A stretch of DNA of 64,000 nt from contig NZ_CP114288.1 of NCBI RefSeq assembly GCF_027111335.1, forward strand, positions 4,216,001 to 4,280,000, given 5' to 3'. The translations under genes and the position numbers were made by a program. Source of the DNA: Flavobacterium aquiphilum. GTDB lineage: Bacteria > Bacteroidota > Bacteroidia > Flavobacteriales > Flavobacteriaceae. The notes under the pieces were generated by a model. It searched no databases. It saw nothing but the letters and a program-made list of their open reading frames with translations, and was not told where the DNA came from. The stretch's first letter is position 1; each line of letters starts with the position of its first letter. Of the stretch, positions 44,589-52,807 are shown piece after piece.

Positions 44589-45128
44589 ATGAGAACAATT
44601 GCATACATAGGAACCAGCCTTGATGGTTTTATCGCCAGAAAGAATGGCGAAATCGATTGGTTAATCCAATTTGACAGCGAAGAAATCAATCAAAGCTACG
44701 CAAAGTTCAGCAGTGGAATTGACGCTATACTGATGGGAAGCGGAACTTTTAAAAAAGTACTCACTTTCCCCGATTGGTTCTATCATCAAAAAGTTTTTGT
44801 GTTAAGCTCGCAGATCAAAACAGTACCAGACAATCTAAAAGACAAAGTAACAATTCTTTCCATGCCTCCAAAACAAGCACTCATTTACCTATCCGAAAAA
44901 GGATATTCCAACATTTACGTTGATGGAGGAAAAGTGATACAAAGTTTCCTAAAAGAAAATTTGCTTGACGAACTTATAGTCACAAAAGTTCCGATGCTTA
45001 TCGGCAATGGCATTCCCCTGTTTGGGGAACTCGACCATGATATTCCTTTGGAACACCTAAAAACAAACCTCTTTGCAAATGGACTCGTCATGAGCCACTA
45101 CAAAATTAACAGACATAATAACCCTTAA
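44589..45128 (+). CDS. Dihydrofolate reductase-like (RibD C-terminal type) reductase
   Basis: 179 residues. It opens RTIAYIGTSLDGFIARKNGEIDWL, has the nucleotide-binding MGSGTFKKVL and the typical ending DELIVTKVPMLIGNGIPLFGEL, as in the DHFR/RibD-C family that reduces a pteridine-like or riboflavin-precursor substrate with NADPH. These stand-alone genes are common and mostly of unknown substrate. It lies 11 bp before the YceI gene, probably the same transcript. Confidence 0.9.
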   Translation: MRTIAYIGTSLDGFIARKNGEIDWLIQFDSEEINQSYAKFSSGIDAILMGSGTFKKVLTFPDWFYHQKVFVLSSQIKTVPDNLKDKVTILSMPPKQALIYLSEKGYSNIYVDGGKVIQSFLKENLLDELIVTKVPMLIGNGIPLFGELDHDIPLEHLKTNLFANGLVMSHYKINRHNNP

Positions 45129-45139
45129 ATTACAATAAA

Positions 45140-45724
45140 ATGATACCTCAAATCACCATTGAAGAAGACCAAAACATAAAAACCAAAGTCATGGAAAATA
45201 TAAAATGGGAAATAGACCCTTCACATTCAGAAGTGTTTTTCAAAATCAAACATCTGGAAATTGCGACTTTAACAGGGCGTTTTGACGAAATAACCGGAAC
45301 AGCGGAGGCAGAAGATGATTTTGAAAATGCATTATTTTCGTTTACCGCAAATGTAAATTCAATTGATACTAATGACAAAAAAAGAGACGATCACTTAAAA
45401 AGCGCTGATTTCTTCGATGCCGAAAAGTTTCCAAAAATTACTTTCAACTCGACTAAATTCAAAAGAATTGGCGACAAGACTTTTGAAATACTCGGCAAAT
45501 TTACCATAAAGGGAATCACAAAACCAACCATTTTACATATCGATTATGGTGGTAGCAATGTTGATCATTGGGGAAACACAAAAGCCGGTTTAAAAATAAA
45601 AGGAGTAATCAATCGCAGGGACTATGGCTTGATTTGGAATGCCGCAATCGAAAGTGGTGGTGTTTTGGTCAGCGAAGAAGTAAGGATAAATGCCAATATT
45701 CAATTAATTAAGAATCAACATTAA
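45140..45724 (+). CDS. YceI-family lipid-binding-like protein
   Basis: 194 residues from the first ATG; an in-frame ATG at 45191 begins MENIKWEIDPSHSEVFF, the usual family N-terminus, and may be the true start. The lipocalin-like YceI fold is shown by KIKHLEIATLTGRFDEITGTAEAE, DDHLKSADFFDAEKFPKITFNSTKF and FTIKGITKPTILHIDYGG. No signal peptide is seen with either start, which is unusual since many YceI proteins are periplasmic. They bind isoprenoids or fatty acids. It follows the DHFR-like gene and is convergent with the CsaA gene, whose stop codon directly adjoins its own. Confidence 0.88.
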   Translation: MIPQITIEEDQNIKTKVMENIKWEIDPSHSEVFFKIKHLEIATLTGRFDEITGTAEAEDDFENALFSFTANVNSIDTNDKKRDDHLKSADFFDAEKFPKITFNSTKFKRIGDKTFEILGKFTIKGITKPTILHIDYGGSNVDHWGNTKAGLKIKGVINRRDYGLIWNAAIESGGVLVSEEVRINANIQLIKNQH

Positions 45725-46060
45725 TCAACCTATTCGCAATCCATTTTCTATTTTAAAATCGGGAGCCAATAAAATAACGTCGCCCTCCTCACCTAAAGCG
45801 CCCAATACCAGACATTCGCTCATAAACTTCCCAATTTGCTTTTTGGGAAAATTAACTACTGCAACAATTTGTCTTCCAATTAAATCTTCTTTGGAATATC
45901 TTTTGGTTATTTGCGCCGATGTTTTTCGGATTCCAATGGCGGATCCGAAATCTATCGTTAGCTGAAAAGCGGGTTTTCGTGCTTCGGGAAAATCATTGAC
46001 TTCGAGTATGGTTCCCACACGCATTTCGACTCTTTCAAATTCTGACCAGGCTAAGTCCAT
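45725..46060 (-). CDS. tRNA-binding (CsaA-like) protein
   Basis: 111 residues, an OB-fold tRNA-binding domain: FERVEMRVGTILEVNDFPEARKPAFQLTIDFG, then TKRYSKEDLIGRQIVAVVNFPKKQIGKFMSECLVLGA. This is the stand-alone CsaA form (as in B. subtilis) with reported chaperone-like and tRNA-binding activity. Its stop codon directly adjoins the YceI stop. Confidence 0.93.
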   Translation of the reverse strand: MDLAWSEFERVEMRVGTILEVNDFPEARKPAFQLTIDFGSAIGIRKTSAQITKRYSKEDLIGRQIVAVVNFPKKQIGKFMSECLVLGALGEEGDVILLAPDFKIENGLRIG

Positions 46061-46070
46061 TCTTTTTAAA

Positions 46071-46190
46071 GTTGCTGAGTTACTGAGATTCTAAGATACT
46101 ACGTTTATTGTTAAGTTACTGAGATAATAAGCCTCTAAGATGCTAAGTTTTTTTTGCCAACCTAGAAACTCAGATTCTTAGCATCTTTAG
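46071..46190. repeat. Inverted word repeat (ctaag/ttactgag family), copy 2
   Basis: The left arm (46071-46100) and right arm (46161-46190) are imperfect reverse complements; both use gattctaag- and gttactgag-type words. Same lexicon as 3804-3965, with different sequence between the arms. Confidence 0.65.
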
Positions 46191-46200
46191 TAAAAAACAA

Positions 46201-46229
46201 AATCCCAAAACGTTGACCGCTTTGGGATT
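46201..46229 (-). terminator. Intrinsic terminator after the PPIase gene
   Basis: Arms 46201-46209 and 46221-46229 pair over 9 bp. On the minus strand the stem runs into a T-rich stretch. It lies 30 bp after the PPIase stop. Confidence 0.7.
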
Positions 46230-46258
46230 CTATATTTATTTCAATAGTAATTGCTTAA

Positions 46259-47191
46259 CTATTTAACATCCATCAATTCAACGTCGAAAATCAAGATAGC
46301 GTTTGGTGGAATTACACCTCCAGCACCTGCTGGTCCGTATCCTAAATCAGATGGGATTACGAAACGGGCTTTGTCACCTACTTGCAATAAAGCAATACCT
46401 TCGTCCCAACCTTCAATTACCTGACCTTGACCTAATCTGAATTCGATTGGTTTTTTTCTTGGGTAAGAAGAATCAAAAACTTTACCGTTCTCTAATGACC
46501 CTTCGTAGTGTACAGAAACTGTTTTTCCTGCTTCGGCTTGCTTACCGGAACCTTTTTGGATAAATTGGTAACGCAAACCGCTTTCTGTTTTTTGAAAACC
46601 AGCAGCCAATGTTTCCATTTTTGCCTCAGCTTCCGCTTTCAAAGCAGCTTCTCTTTTCATACGAGCACCTTTCAAACTGATAAAAGCTTCGATTGCATTC
46701 CATTTTTGAGCTTCTTCACCAACTCTGATAATTTCCAATGTTTCCAAAACATCACCTTGAGCTACTGCATCAACCACATCCTGACCTTCAATCACGTGAC
46801 CGAAAACAGTGTGTTTATTATCCAACCAACTTGTTGGCACGTGAGTGATAAAAAACTGAGAACCGTTAGTTCCAGGCCCAGCATTAGCCATAGAAAGCAC
46901 TCCAGGACGATCGTGTTTCAAAGATGGGTGAAACTCGTCATCGAATTTATAACCTGGATCACCAGTTCCAGTTCCTTTTGGACAACCTCCCTGAATCATA
47001 AAATCAGGAATTACACGGTGAAAGCTCAAACCGTCATAGTATTTTTGACCTTGAGGTTTCACTTTGTTTTCCATATTTCCTTCAGCAAGAGCAACAAAGT
47101 TACCCACTGTACCAGGTGTCAAATCATGTGTTAATTTTACCAAAATCGCCCCTCTTGAGGTGTTGAATTTAGCGTATATCCCGTTTTCCAT
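46259..47191 (-). CDS. Dual-family peptidylprolyl isomerase (cyclophilin-FKBP fusion)
   Basis: 310 residues. Residues about 3-155 form a bacterial cyclophilin ([47 protein letters not shown]). A helical linker (about 160-205, [16 protein letters not shown]) leads to an FKBP domain (about 215-310: [73 protein letters not shown]). Both active-site sets look complete. Such dual immunophilins are described in a few bacteria and protists. No signal peptide is present, so it is a cytosolic folding helper. Confidence 0.95.
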   Translation of the reverse strand: MENGIYAKFNTSRGAILVKLTHDLTPGTVGNFVALAEGNMENKVKPQGQKYYDGLSFHRVIPDFMIQGGCPKGTGTGDPGYKFDDEFHPSLKHDRPGVLSMANAGPGTNGSQFFITHVPTSWLDNKHTVFGHVIEGQDVVDAVAQGDVLETLEIIRVGEEAQKWNAIEAFISLKGARMKREAALKAEAEAKMETLAAGFQKTESGLRYQFIQKGSGKQAEAGKTVSVHYEGSLENGKVFDSSYPRKKPIEFRLGQGQVIEGWDEGIALLQVGDKARFVIPSDLGYGPAGAGGVIPPNAILIFDVELMDVK

Positions 47192-47269
47192 TTTGTTTAA
47201 TTTTTATTGAGGTGCGAATTTACGAATAAAATTAAATAAACCTTTAAACTCTTAAACTTTTAAACTTTT

Positions 47270-47839
47270 TTAAACCCTCAACGAGCCACGAAATCCCCTA
47301 ACGGCATAGTACGAAGAAGCGCCGTTGTGGTAAATAAATACATTGGCATAACGGAAATCGGCAAAAATAGCACCACCAAGTTTCCTGATATCCGAAGGCG
47401 TTTTTACCCAGCTAGAAGTTTTGGTATCAAAATCACCAAGTTGCTGTAACTCCCGATATTCAGCTTCGGTTAAAATTTCGATACCCATCTCGTTCGCCAA
47501 ATCTATAGCGCTATTTTCCGGTTTGAATTCTTTTCTCGAATCCAAAGCTTCGCGGTCATAACAAAGACTTCTTCTCCCTTTTGGACTTTCAGCAGAGCAA
47601 TCATAGAAAATATATTCGTTTGTTTTTTCATCATGACCTACAACGTCTGGTTCACCACCTGTTTTTTCCATTTCGTTGAGCGACCAAAGCTTTTCAGTAT
47701 TGCTTTCCAATTTAGTTTGTACATTATCCCAATCAATGCCAATGTGACGATTTCTGTTTTTCTCAAAACGTTTTTTCAAAACAGTGATTAGTTGTTCACT
47801 TTCTTCCGGTGATAACTCTTTTATAGATTTTGCTGCCAT
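47270..47839 (-). CDS. DUF4256-family protein
   Basis: 189 residues. Blocks include KSIKELSPEESEQLITVLKKRFEKN, GHDEKTNEYIFYDCSAESPKGRRSLCYDREAL, EMGIEILTEAEYRELQQLGDFDTKTSSWVKTP and NVFIYHNGASSYYAVRGFRGSLRV. This matches the DUF4256 family as I remember it, a cytosolic protein with no known function. It lies 41 bp downstream of the OsmC gene. Confidence 0.82.
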   Translation of the reverse strand: MAAKSIKELSPEESEQLITVLKKRFEKNRNRHIGIDWDNVQTKLESNTEKLWSLNEMEKTGGEPDVVGHDEKTNEYIFYDCSAESPKGRRSLCYDREALDSRKEFKPENSAIDLANEMGIEILTEAEYRELQQLGDFDTKTSSWVKTPSDIRKLGGAIFADFRYANVFIYHNGASSYYAVRGFRGSLRV

Positions 47840-47880
47840 AATAGCTGTTTTATTTTCGATGTTTTAATAGGTTCTTGACT

Positions 47881-48387
47881 TTACTTTTTATCAAACCTAG
47901 TTTCTACCAAAACTCCTTTAACCAGCGTTTGATAAACAACACAATATCTTTCTGTCAGTTTTGCGAGCGTTTGAATTTGCTCATCGGTTGCATCAGTTTC
48001 TAATAAAAATGATAACCGAATCACCTGAAATCCAACCGGAACTTCCTTGGAAACTCCTAAAGTCCCACGAAAATCCAAGTCTCCCTCGGCTTTAACAATT
48101 CCATCTTTTATTTCGATACCAAGAGCTGTCGAAACGGCGCTCAACGTTACTCCGGCACAAGCAACTAAAGCTTCGAGAAGCATATCTCCCGAACACGCAA
48201 GCATTCCGTTGCCACCCGTTGCCGGATGAAGTCCTGCTTCGGCCATCTCCCTTCCAGTTTCGACCTTACAGGAAATTCCATCACCAATTTTGCCCTGCGC
48301 TTTGAGTGTTATCATTGCAGCATCAGGAACTTCCCGATATTTATCTTTAATCGGTGCCTGAATGTTTTTAAGTTCTTCTGCATCCAT
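47881..48387 (-). CDS. OsmC-family peroxiredoxin-like protein
   Basis: 168 residues. The first catalytic Cys lies in MLACSGDMLLEALVACAGVTLSAV and the second in LTERYCVVYQTLVKGV, the two-Cys layout of OsmC/Ohr proteins that reduce organic hydroperoxides. The N-terminus (DKYREVPDAAMITLKAQGKIGDGISCKVETGREMAEAGLHPATGG) belongs to the OsmC-like branch. It is the second gene of a run of small stress-type genes (VOC, OsmC, DUF4256) on the minus strand. Confidence 0.88.
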   Translation of the reverse strand: MDAEELKNIQAPIKDKYREVPDAAMITLKAQGKIGDGISCKVETGREMAEAGLHPATGGNGMLACSGDMLLEALVACAGVTLSAVSTALGIEIKDGIVKAEGDLDFRGTLGVSKEVPVGFQVIRLSFLLETDATDEQIQTLAKLTERYCVVYQTLVKGVLVETRFDKK

Positions 48388-48428
48388 ATTATAAAGATTT
48401 TAATGATTGTTCTTTTCTTTCAATTCTA

Positions 48429-48839
48429 TTAACCAGCAGGTTCCCAAAGTTCTATTTTGTTTCCTTCAGGATCCATTATATGAACAAATTTACCATAGTC
48501 GTATGACACAATTTCGTCCAATACCGTCACGCCGTTTTCTTTTAATTTTTGAACCAATCCTTCAATATTTTGAACCCGATAGTTGATCATGAATTCTTTT
48601 TTAGAAGGCGCAAAATACTCACTACCATTCTTGAAGGGACTCCATTGTAACGCATTTATCTGATCAGGATCAACAAGATCTCTGGATTCAAAAGTCGAAC
48701 CATAGTCATTGACTTCAAGTCCTAAGTTATCTGCATACCAATTTCTAGTTTCTGCGGGATTCTCTGTAAAAAAGAAAATACCGCCAATTCCTGTTACTTT
48801 TGGAGTTAAGATGTCGGGTTTGTTATTTTGGTTTTTCAT
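48429..48839 (-). CDS. VOC-superfamily (glyoxalase-like) protein
   Basis: 136 residues with two beta-alpha-beta-beta-beta units: VTGIGGIFFFTENPAETRNWYADNLGLEV ... and KFVHIMDPEGNKIELWEP at the end. It may be a metal-dependent isomerase or dioxygenase, or a resistance or binding protein; the His that often binds the metal is replaced in the first unit (no His-X region), so the activity is unclear. It lies 7 bp after the 248-aa gene on the same strand. Confidence 0.85.
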   Translation of the reverse strand: MKNQNNKPDILTPKVTGIGGIFFFTENPAETRNWYADNLGLEVNDYGSTFESRDLVDPDQINALQWSPFKNGSEYFAPSKKEFMINYRVQNIEGLVQKLKENGVTVLDEIVSYDYGKFVHIMDPEGNKIELWEPAG

Positions 48840-48846
48840 TAACTCT

Positions 48847-49593
48847 TTAGTTTAGTTTTATTTCAACAGTTGTTCGTTTTATCAATTCTCTAAAAATTTC
48901 ATTGTCTGCAATTGTAAATAATAACATTTCCAAATAATACGGTTTTATAGTCTGGTCGTCAAAAACAGTTTTACTTAAAGTTTTAATAAGCTCGCAAAAT
49001 TCAAAATAAGCAACACTGTGTTTGTAAAAAATTTCTTCTCCATTTTGGTAACTTTCTAAATGCGTCAAATGAATAATTGTGTTTATATCAAAATCAACAA
49101 GTTTTTTATTTCTTCCTGTAGGCATTGGAAAGTATTTGAGGCCTGTCGGTTTTGTGGTCATTATTAACCAATTTATTGCATAAATCACTCTTGAATCATA
49201 AATTACGTAATTATCTGGTTCTATAAAGGATGAAACTTTAGACAACGACGAGATTGTACTAAAAGTGTCTTTTGTTAATTTAGATTTTGCAAGCTGATTT
49301 GAAAATGTTTCTATTTTTTTCAAGTTGTTTTCATTTTGCTTAAAAGTCTGAATACCTCCCCATTTGTTTATTATCCAAAAATTCAAATCTGTTAATTTGT
49401 ATGAACCTTTTGTTTTTGTTTTTATTAATTCTTTAAGCCTTATATTTCGGCTAAAAATATTTTCATTCTTGAATAATTCATTTTTTTCTTGGTCTGAAAA
49501 TATATTTGTATCTATATCAAAATTATAATCAAACCTATTCTCTAGATCAACTGATTGTTTGTATTTTTTTAGTGTGTCAATTAATGAAGTCAT
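48847..49593 (-). CDS. Hypothetical 248-aa protein, possible DNA-glycosylase-like fold
   Basis: 248 residues, Lys/Asn/Ile-rich. Blocks worth noting: LNFWIINKWGGIQTFKQNENN, ISSLSKVSSFIEPDNYVIYDSRVIYAINWL and CELIKTLSKTVFDDQTIKPYYLEMLLF. The YDSRVIYAIN region with its preceding helices reminds me of proteins in defence islands that resemble HhH DNA glycosylases, but I cannot confirm this. No signal peptide. Its composition is lower in GC than the neighbouring VOC and OsmC genes, and it lies next to a repeat cluster, which may mean it is a recent arrival. Confidence 0.6.
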   Translation of the reverse strand: MTSLIDTLKKYKQSVDLENRFDYNFDIDTNIFSDQEKNELFKNENIFSRNIRLKELIKTKTKGSYKLTDLNFWIINKWGGIQTFKQNENNLKKIETFSNQLAKSKLTKDTFSTISSLSKVSSFIEPDNYVIYDSRVIYAINWLIMTTKPTGLKYFPMPTGRNKKLVDFDINTIIHLTHLESYQNGEEIFYKHSVAYFEFCELIKTLSKTVFDDQTIKPYYLEMLLFTIADNEIFRELIKRTTVEIKLN

Positions 49594-49889
49594 AATACTT
49601 TAAAACTAATCGTTAAATTATACAGATTGAACTAATGAAATAATGATATTCACCCTAATCCAAGCTTCTTAAAATCACTATTCTCAAATTCTTATCACGT
49701 AAATATATTAAAAATTTCTCCTACATTATTTTTAAACCAAAAATTGCAACTCCAAATATGTATTATGAAATTAAAATCTTCATTAAAAAAATCTTTAATA
49801 TAGAATACTTCGTGAGATTGCTTCGTTCCTCGCAATGATCCACTTGAGCTAAAATTGTTATTGCTGAAAATCTTAATTCCACTAAACCC
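49594..49889. other. AT-rich gap before repeat copy F, with a tRNA-like-palindrome word
   Basis: Mostly AT-rich with no frame. At 49814-49840 lies gagattgcttcgttcctcgc with a small stem (attgc/gcaat). Similar short hairpins recur between genes in many bacteria. No promoter box is convincing on either strand. The gap belongs to a repeat cluster that ends at the DUF1569 gene. Confidence 0.5.
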
Positions 49890-50031
49890 TAGCCCTGATC
49901 GTAGTGGAAAGCCTTGCGAAGGAGGCTTGTATTTTTTTCCAGGTAAAAAAGAGCGACCGCAGGAAGCTCTTTTTTACCTGGAAAAAACAAGACTGCGAGC
50001 GAGCTTGAAATGGAGAGCAGGATAATGCTCC
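49890..50031 (+). repeat. Hairpin repeat family, copy F, running into a gene start
   Basis: Frame: tagccctgat, gtagtggaaagcct, a 22-bp perfect stem (49933-49954 with 49966-49987), then gcttgaaatggagagcagga and gctcc at 50031. Its last 7 bp overlap the likely ATG of the DUF1569 gene (50025). Confidence 0.75.
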
Positions 50032-50564
50032 TAATCATTATCCCGTTTATTATTATATTGGCACTCCTTTGTATTTGGCTGCAAAGAATTATATTTGTTA
50101 GTCATTTTAAATCAAAAAGCATGGGTTCGATATACGACAAAGCGGATAATGAGGCTATTATTTCCCGAATCAATTCTCTTTCGCCCGAGAGCAGAGCGCT
50201 GTGGGGTAAGATGAGGGTAGACCAAATGTGTAAACATTGTAATGCTGCAATACAGGTTGCGTTTGGCACAAAAGAGCTGAAGACGAATTTCCTGTTGCGC
50301 ATTTTGGGCAGATTAATAAAAAACAAGGCTTTTAATAGCGACTTTGGAAAAAACAGCCCCACTGCCAAAGAACTAAAATGTGAAGATTTATATGATTTTG
50401 AAACCAGTCGAAAAGAATTAATAGAAAGTTTTAGCCAATTTGCGAAAGGTACCGGAGTCATTAAAACTATGGATCATCCTTTTTGGGGAAAAATGAGTTT
50501 TGAAGATTGGGACAAATTGATGTGGAGACATACGGATCACCACTTGAGACAATTTGGAGTTTAA
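50025..50564 (+). CDS. DUF1569/DinB-like protein with N-terminal hydrophobic segment
   Basis: 179 residues from ATG 50025. Residues 2-22 are hydrophobic (LLIIIPFIIILALLCIWLQ), a possible signal anchor. The rest (from about 35: YDKADNEAIISRINSLSPESRALWGKMRVDQMCKHCNAAI ... LMWRHTDHHLRQFG) is a complete DUF1569 domain of the DinB/YfiT type with His residues for a metal. An ATG at 50121 would give the domain alone, the usual family form. The first 7 bp, or more with the ATG at 50010, lie in repeat copy F, so the hydrophobic N-terminus may be repeat-derived. Confidence 0.75.
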   Translation: MLLIIIPFIIILALLCIWLQRIIFVSHFKSKSMGSIYDKADNEAIISRINSLSPESRALWGKMRVDQMCKHCNAAIQVAFGTKELKTNFLLRILGRLIKNKAFNSDFGKNSPTAKELKCEDLYDFETSRKELIESFSQFAKGTGVIKTMDHPFWGKMSFEDWDKLMWRHTDHHLRQFGV

Positions 50565-50578
50565 GAAACAACCCATTT

Positions 50579-51226
50579 ATGAGCATCATCAGACATAAAC
50601 ATTTTTTTCTATCCTATTCGGAGGAACACGAGCAAGCGGAATGGGCAGCCTATTATTTGACCGAGGACTCGCGTTTGCAGCATCATTTTGAAAGGCCCTA
50701 TTTCAAACAAGATCCATTGGTTGACACCGAGTCGGCGCATTGGAAAAACTACAAGGATACCGGTTTCGACAAAGGACATTTGGTTCCCGCCGCCGACATG
50801 AAATTTTCCGAAGAAGCTTACAATGAAACTTTTTTTACGTCGAATGTAGCTCCGCAAAACAGGGCTTTCAATGCAGGTGTTTGGAATCGGTTGGAACAGA
50901 AAGTCCGCTATTGGGCTGACAAATACAAAGCTGTTTTTATAGTAACAGGAAGTGTTTTACACGACAATTTGGTTACTATCGGTGATGAAGAAGTCTCTGT
51001 TCCTGATTATTTTTTCAAAATTGTGGTTCGGGTACAGAATAATGGTTTGGTTATGATTCCGTTTTTGGTTCCGAATCAAAAATCGGATGCGCCGCTTTAT
51101 ACTTTTGCAACGACTATCGATGATATTGAACAAATCACGGGTATCGATTTCAATCAGAAACTCTCAGAAAAAATTGAAGAGAAGATTGAAAGAGAGTTGA
51201 GTTATAAGGAATGGAGTTTTTATTGA
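50579..51226 (+). CDS. DNA/RNA non-specific endonuclease (NucA type), no signal peptide
   Basis: 215 residues from ATG 50579. The catalytic DKGH motif is at 64-67 (GFDKGHLVPAADM) and FTSNVAPQNRAFN with VWNRLEQKVRYWA carries the metal-binding Asn and the conserved Arg/Glu. Relatives are secreted nucleases with a signal peptide; here the protein starts two residues before the first conserved block (IRHKHFFLSYS) and no signal peptide is found in any frame upstream. It lies 14 bp after the DUF1569 stop. It may be 5'-truncated or used inside the cell. Confidence 0.85.
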   Translation: MSIIRHKHFFLSYSEEHEQAEWAAYYLTEDSRLQHHFERPYFKQDPLVDTESAHWKNYKDTGFDKGHLVPAADMKFSEEAYNETFFTSNVAPQNRAFNAGVWNRLEQKVRYWADKYKAVFIVTGSVLHDNLVTIGDEEVSVPDYFFKIVVRVQNNGLVMIPFLVPNQKSDAPLYTFATTIDDIEQITGIDFNQKLSEKIEEKIERELSYKEWSFY

Positions 51227-51235
51227 AAAAGCAAA

Positions 51236-51310
51236 GGGCAAAGGGCAAAAGGCAAATAGCAAAATATCAAATAATTATATACAATTTTAATCTGCTTAAA
51301 TCTGCTTGAA
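51236..51310. repeat. Short direct word repeats behind the nuclease gene
   Basis: caaagggcaaagggcaaaag at about 51232-51251 gives two to three copies of gggcaaa; then tctgcttaaatctgcttg (about 51290-51308) gives two copies of tctgctt. No matching inverted arm is clear here, unlike the other word repeats. Confidence 0.5.
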
Positions 51311-51355
51311 AAATTTAGCTTCAAAATTTTATTAACTTTACAGTTAAATCTCCGC

Positions 51356-51877
51356 TTATTGCATCAATGATTTAATTTTTTCTTTTAAAATTTCAAACTC
51401 TTCCTCACTAAAACCAATGGAAACGTAAACCACTTTTCCATTTTTGTCAATCAAATAATTTCTAGGAATGTATTGGGTTGCAAACTTATTATAAATCAAT
51501 TTTCCCTTGTCCGGGCTGATAGGAAATCCAAATCCTTTTTTCTTTACAAAATCTTTCATTTCAGCCAAATCATGATCTCTTCCAAAACTGATTAATTTAA
51601 AATTGGGATTGTCTTTGTATTTATCCCAAATTTGCTTCTCCAAAAATGGCATTTCTACCATACAAGAACCACACCAAGTGGCGAAAAAATTAATCAAAAC
51701 CACTTTTCCTTTAAAATCATCGCTCTTTTTGGTGTCTCCTTTGCTGTCGATATAGGTAAAACTTGGCATTGAATCTCCAATTTTAACAACAGAAGTTTTA
51801 TCATAAGAGTTTCCTTCACTTTGTGCATTAGCTGAAAAAGTCAACAGTAAAATTAGTAACAAGCTCAATTTTTTCAT
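51356..51877 (-). CDS. TlpA-family exported thioredoxin-like redoxin
   Basis: 173 residues. The signal peptide is about 3-18 (KLSLLLILLLTFSANA). The redox motif WCGSC is at 68-72 in INFFATWCGSCMVEMPF. It is a periplasmic thiol oxidoreductase of the TlpA/ResA type, used for reducing disulfides in cytochrome or envelope protein maturation. A TAGATTTG box on the minus strand (51901-51908) lies 24 nt upstream. It is convergent with the nuclease gene. Confidence 0.93.
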   Translation of the reverse strand: MKKLSLLLILLLTFSANAQSEGNSYDKTSVVKIGDSMPSFTYIDSKGDTKKSDDFKGKVVLINFFATWCGSCMVEMPFLEKQIWDKYKDNPNFKLISFGRDHDLAEMKDFVKKKGFGFPISPDKGKLIYNKFATQYIPRNYLIDKNGKVVYVSIGFSEEEFEILKEKIKSLMQ

Positions 51878-51900
51878 TTCAGTTTCTGTTTAGATTCCTT

Positions 51901-51908
51901 CAAATCTA
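51901..51908 (-). promoter_or_regulatory. -7 promoter box for the TlpA-like gene
   Basis: TAGATTTG on the minus strand, matching TAnnTTTG, 23 nt before the ATG at 51877. Confidence 0.5.
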
Positions 51909-52028
51909 ACAAAAACATAAGATAAAACCTAAAAAAAGCATTGTTTTTTCAGTATTAAACAAATCCACAATCTAAAAAAGTGAAGAAACAAAAACTTTCC
52001 CCAAATAAAATCGGAATTTAAAACTTTG

Positions 52029-52036
52029 TACCTTTG
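52029..52036 (+). promoter_or_regulatory. -7 promoter box for trmD
   Basis: TACCTTTG, matching TAnnTTTG, 26 nt before the ATG at 52063. Confidence 0.6.
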
Positions 52037-52062
52037 CCACTTCAAAATTTAGAAAAGAGCTC

Positions 52063-52740
52063 ATGCGAATTGACATTATTACAGTATTACCCGAATTATT
52101 GAGAAGCCCTTTTGAAGGTTCGATTATGAAACGCGCTATAGACAAAGGACATGTCGAAGTTCATATTCACAATTTAAGGGATTATACAACCAACAAACAA
52201 AAAAGTGTTGACGATTATCCTTTTGGCGGTGGCGCCGGAATGGTGATGACCGTTCAACCTATTGATGCTTGCATCACTCATTTGAAAAGTGAAAGATCGT
52301 ATGACGAAATCATATATATGTCACCTGACGGGGAAACTTTGAATCAAAAAATGGCTAACAAAATGTCGTTGTACCAAAACATTATCATTTTGTGCGGACA
52401 TTACAAAGGGGTTGACCAACGTGTTCGCGACCATTTTATCACCAAGGAAATTTCGATAGGCGATTACGTTTTGTCAGGAGGTGAATTGGGAGCTTTGGTT
52501 TTGTCGGATGCCATAATCCGTTTGATTCCGGGGGTTTTGAGTGACGAAACATCAGCATTGACGGATAGTTTTCAGGACAATTTATTATCAGGCCCCATCT
52601 ACACCCGCCCTGCCGATTACAAAGGCTGGAAAGTTCCGGATGTTTTATTGAGTGGTCATGCTGCCAAAATCGACAAATGGAGAGAAGACACTGCCTACGA
52701 ACACACTAAAAACAGAAGACCCGATTTATTAAATGATTAA
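52063..52740 (+). CDS. trmD: tRNA (guanine-N1)-methyltransferase
   Basis: 225 residues, close to the usual 230-250. It opens [13 protein letters not shown], has [11 protein letters not shown], the trefoil-knot AdoMet loop [20 protein letters not shown] and the ending [27 protein letters not shown]. It methylates G37 of tRNAs, which prevents frameshifts. In many bacteria trmD and rplS are in one operon; here a 123-aa gene lies between and rplS has its own promoter. Confidence 0.97.
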   Translation: MRIDIITVLPELLRSPFEGSIMKRAIDKGHVEVHIHNLRDYTTNKQKSVDDYPFGGGAGMVMTVQPIDACITHLKSERSYDEIIYMSPDGETLNQKMANKMSLYQNIIILCGHYKGVDQRVRDHFITKEISIGDYVLSGGELGALVLSDAIIRLIPGVLSDETSALTDSFQDNLLSGPIYTRPADYKGWKVPDVLLSGHAAKIDKWREDTAYEHTKNRRPDLLND

Positions 52741-52807
52741 TTTTTAAAACTTTATACTTTAGAACAAATAAAAACGTTCATTTTAAATAACTCTAAAGTA
52801 TGAAATT

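Noticed and set aside
46508..47134. 208-aa plus-strand frame opposite the PPIase gene
   Set aside because: The cyclophilin-FKBP fusion on the other strand is unambiguous.
50507..50578. An N-terminal extension of the nuclease from an upstream start
   Set aside because: The extra 24 residues overlap the DUF1569 gene end, contain no signal peptide and match no conserved block.
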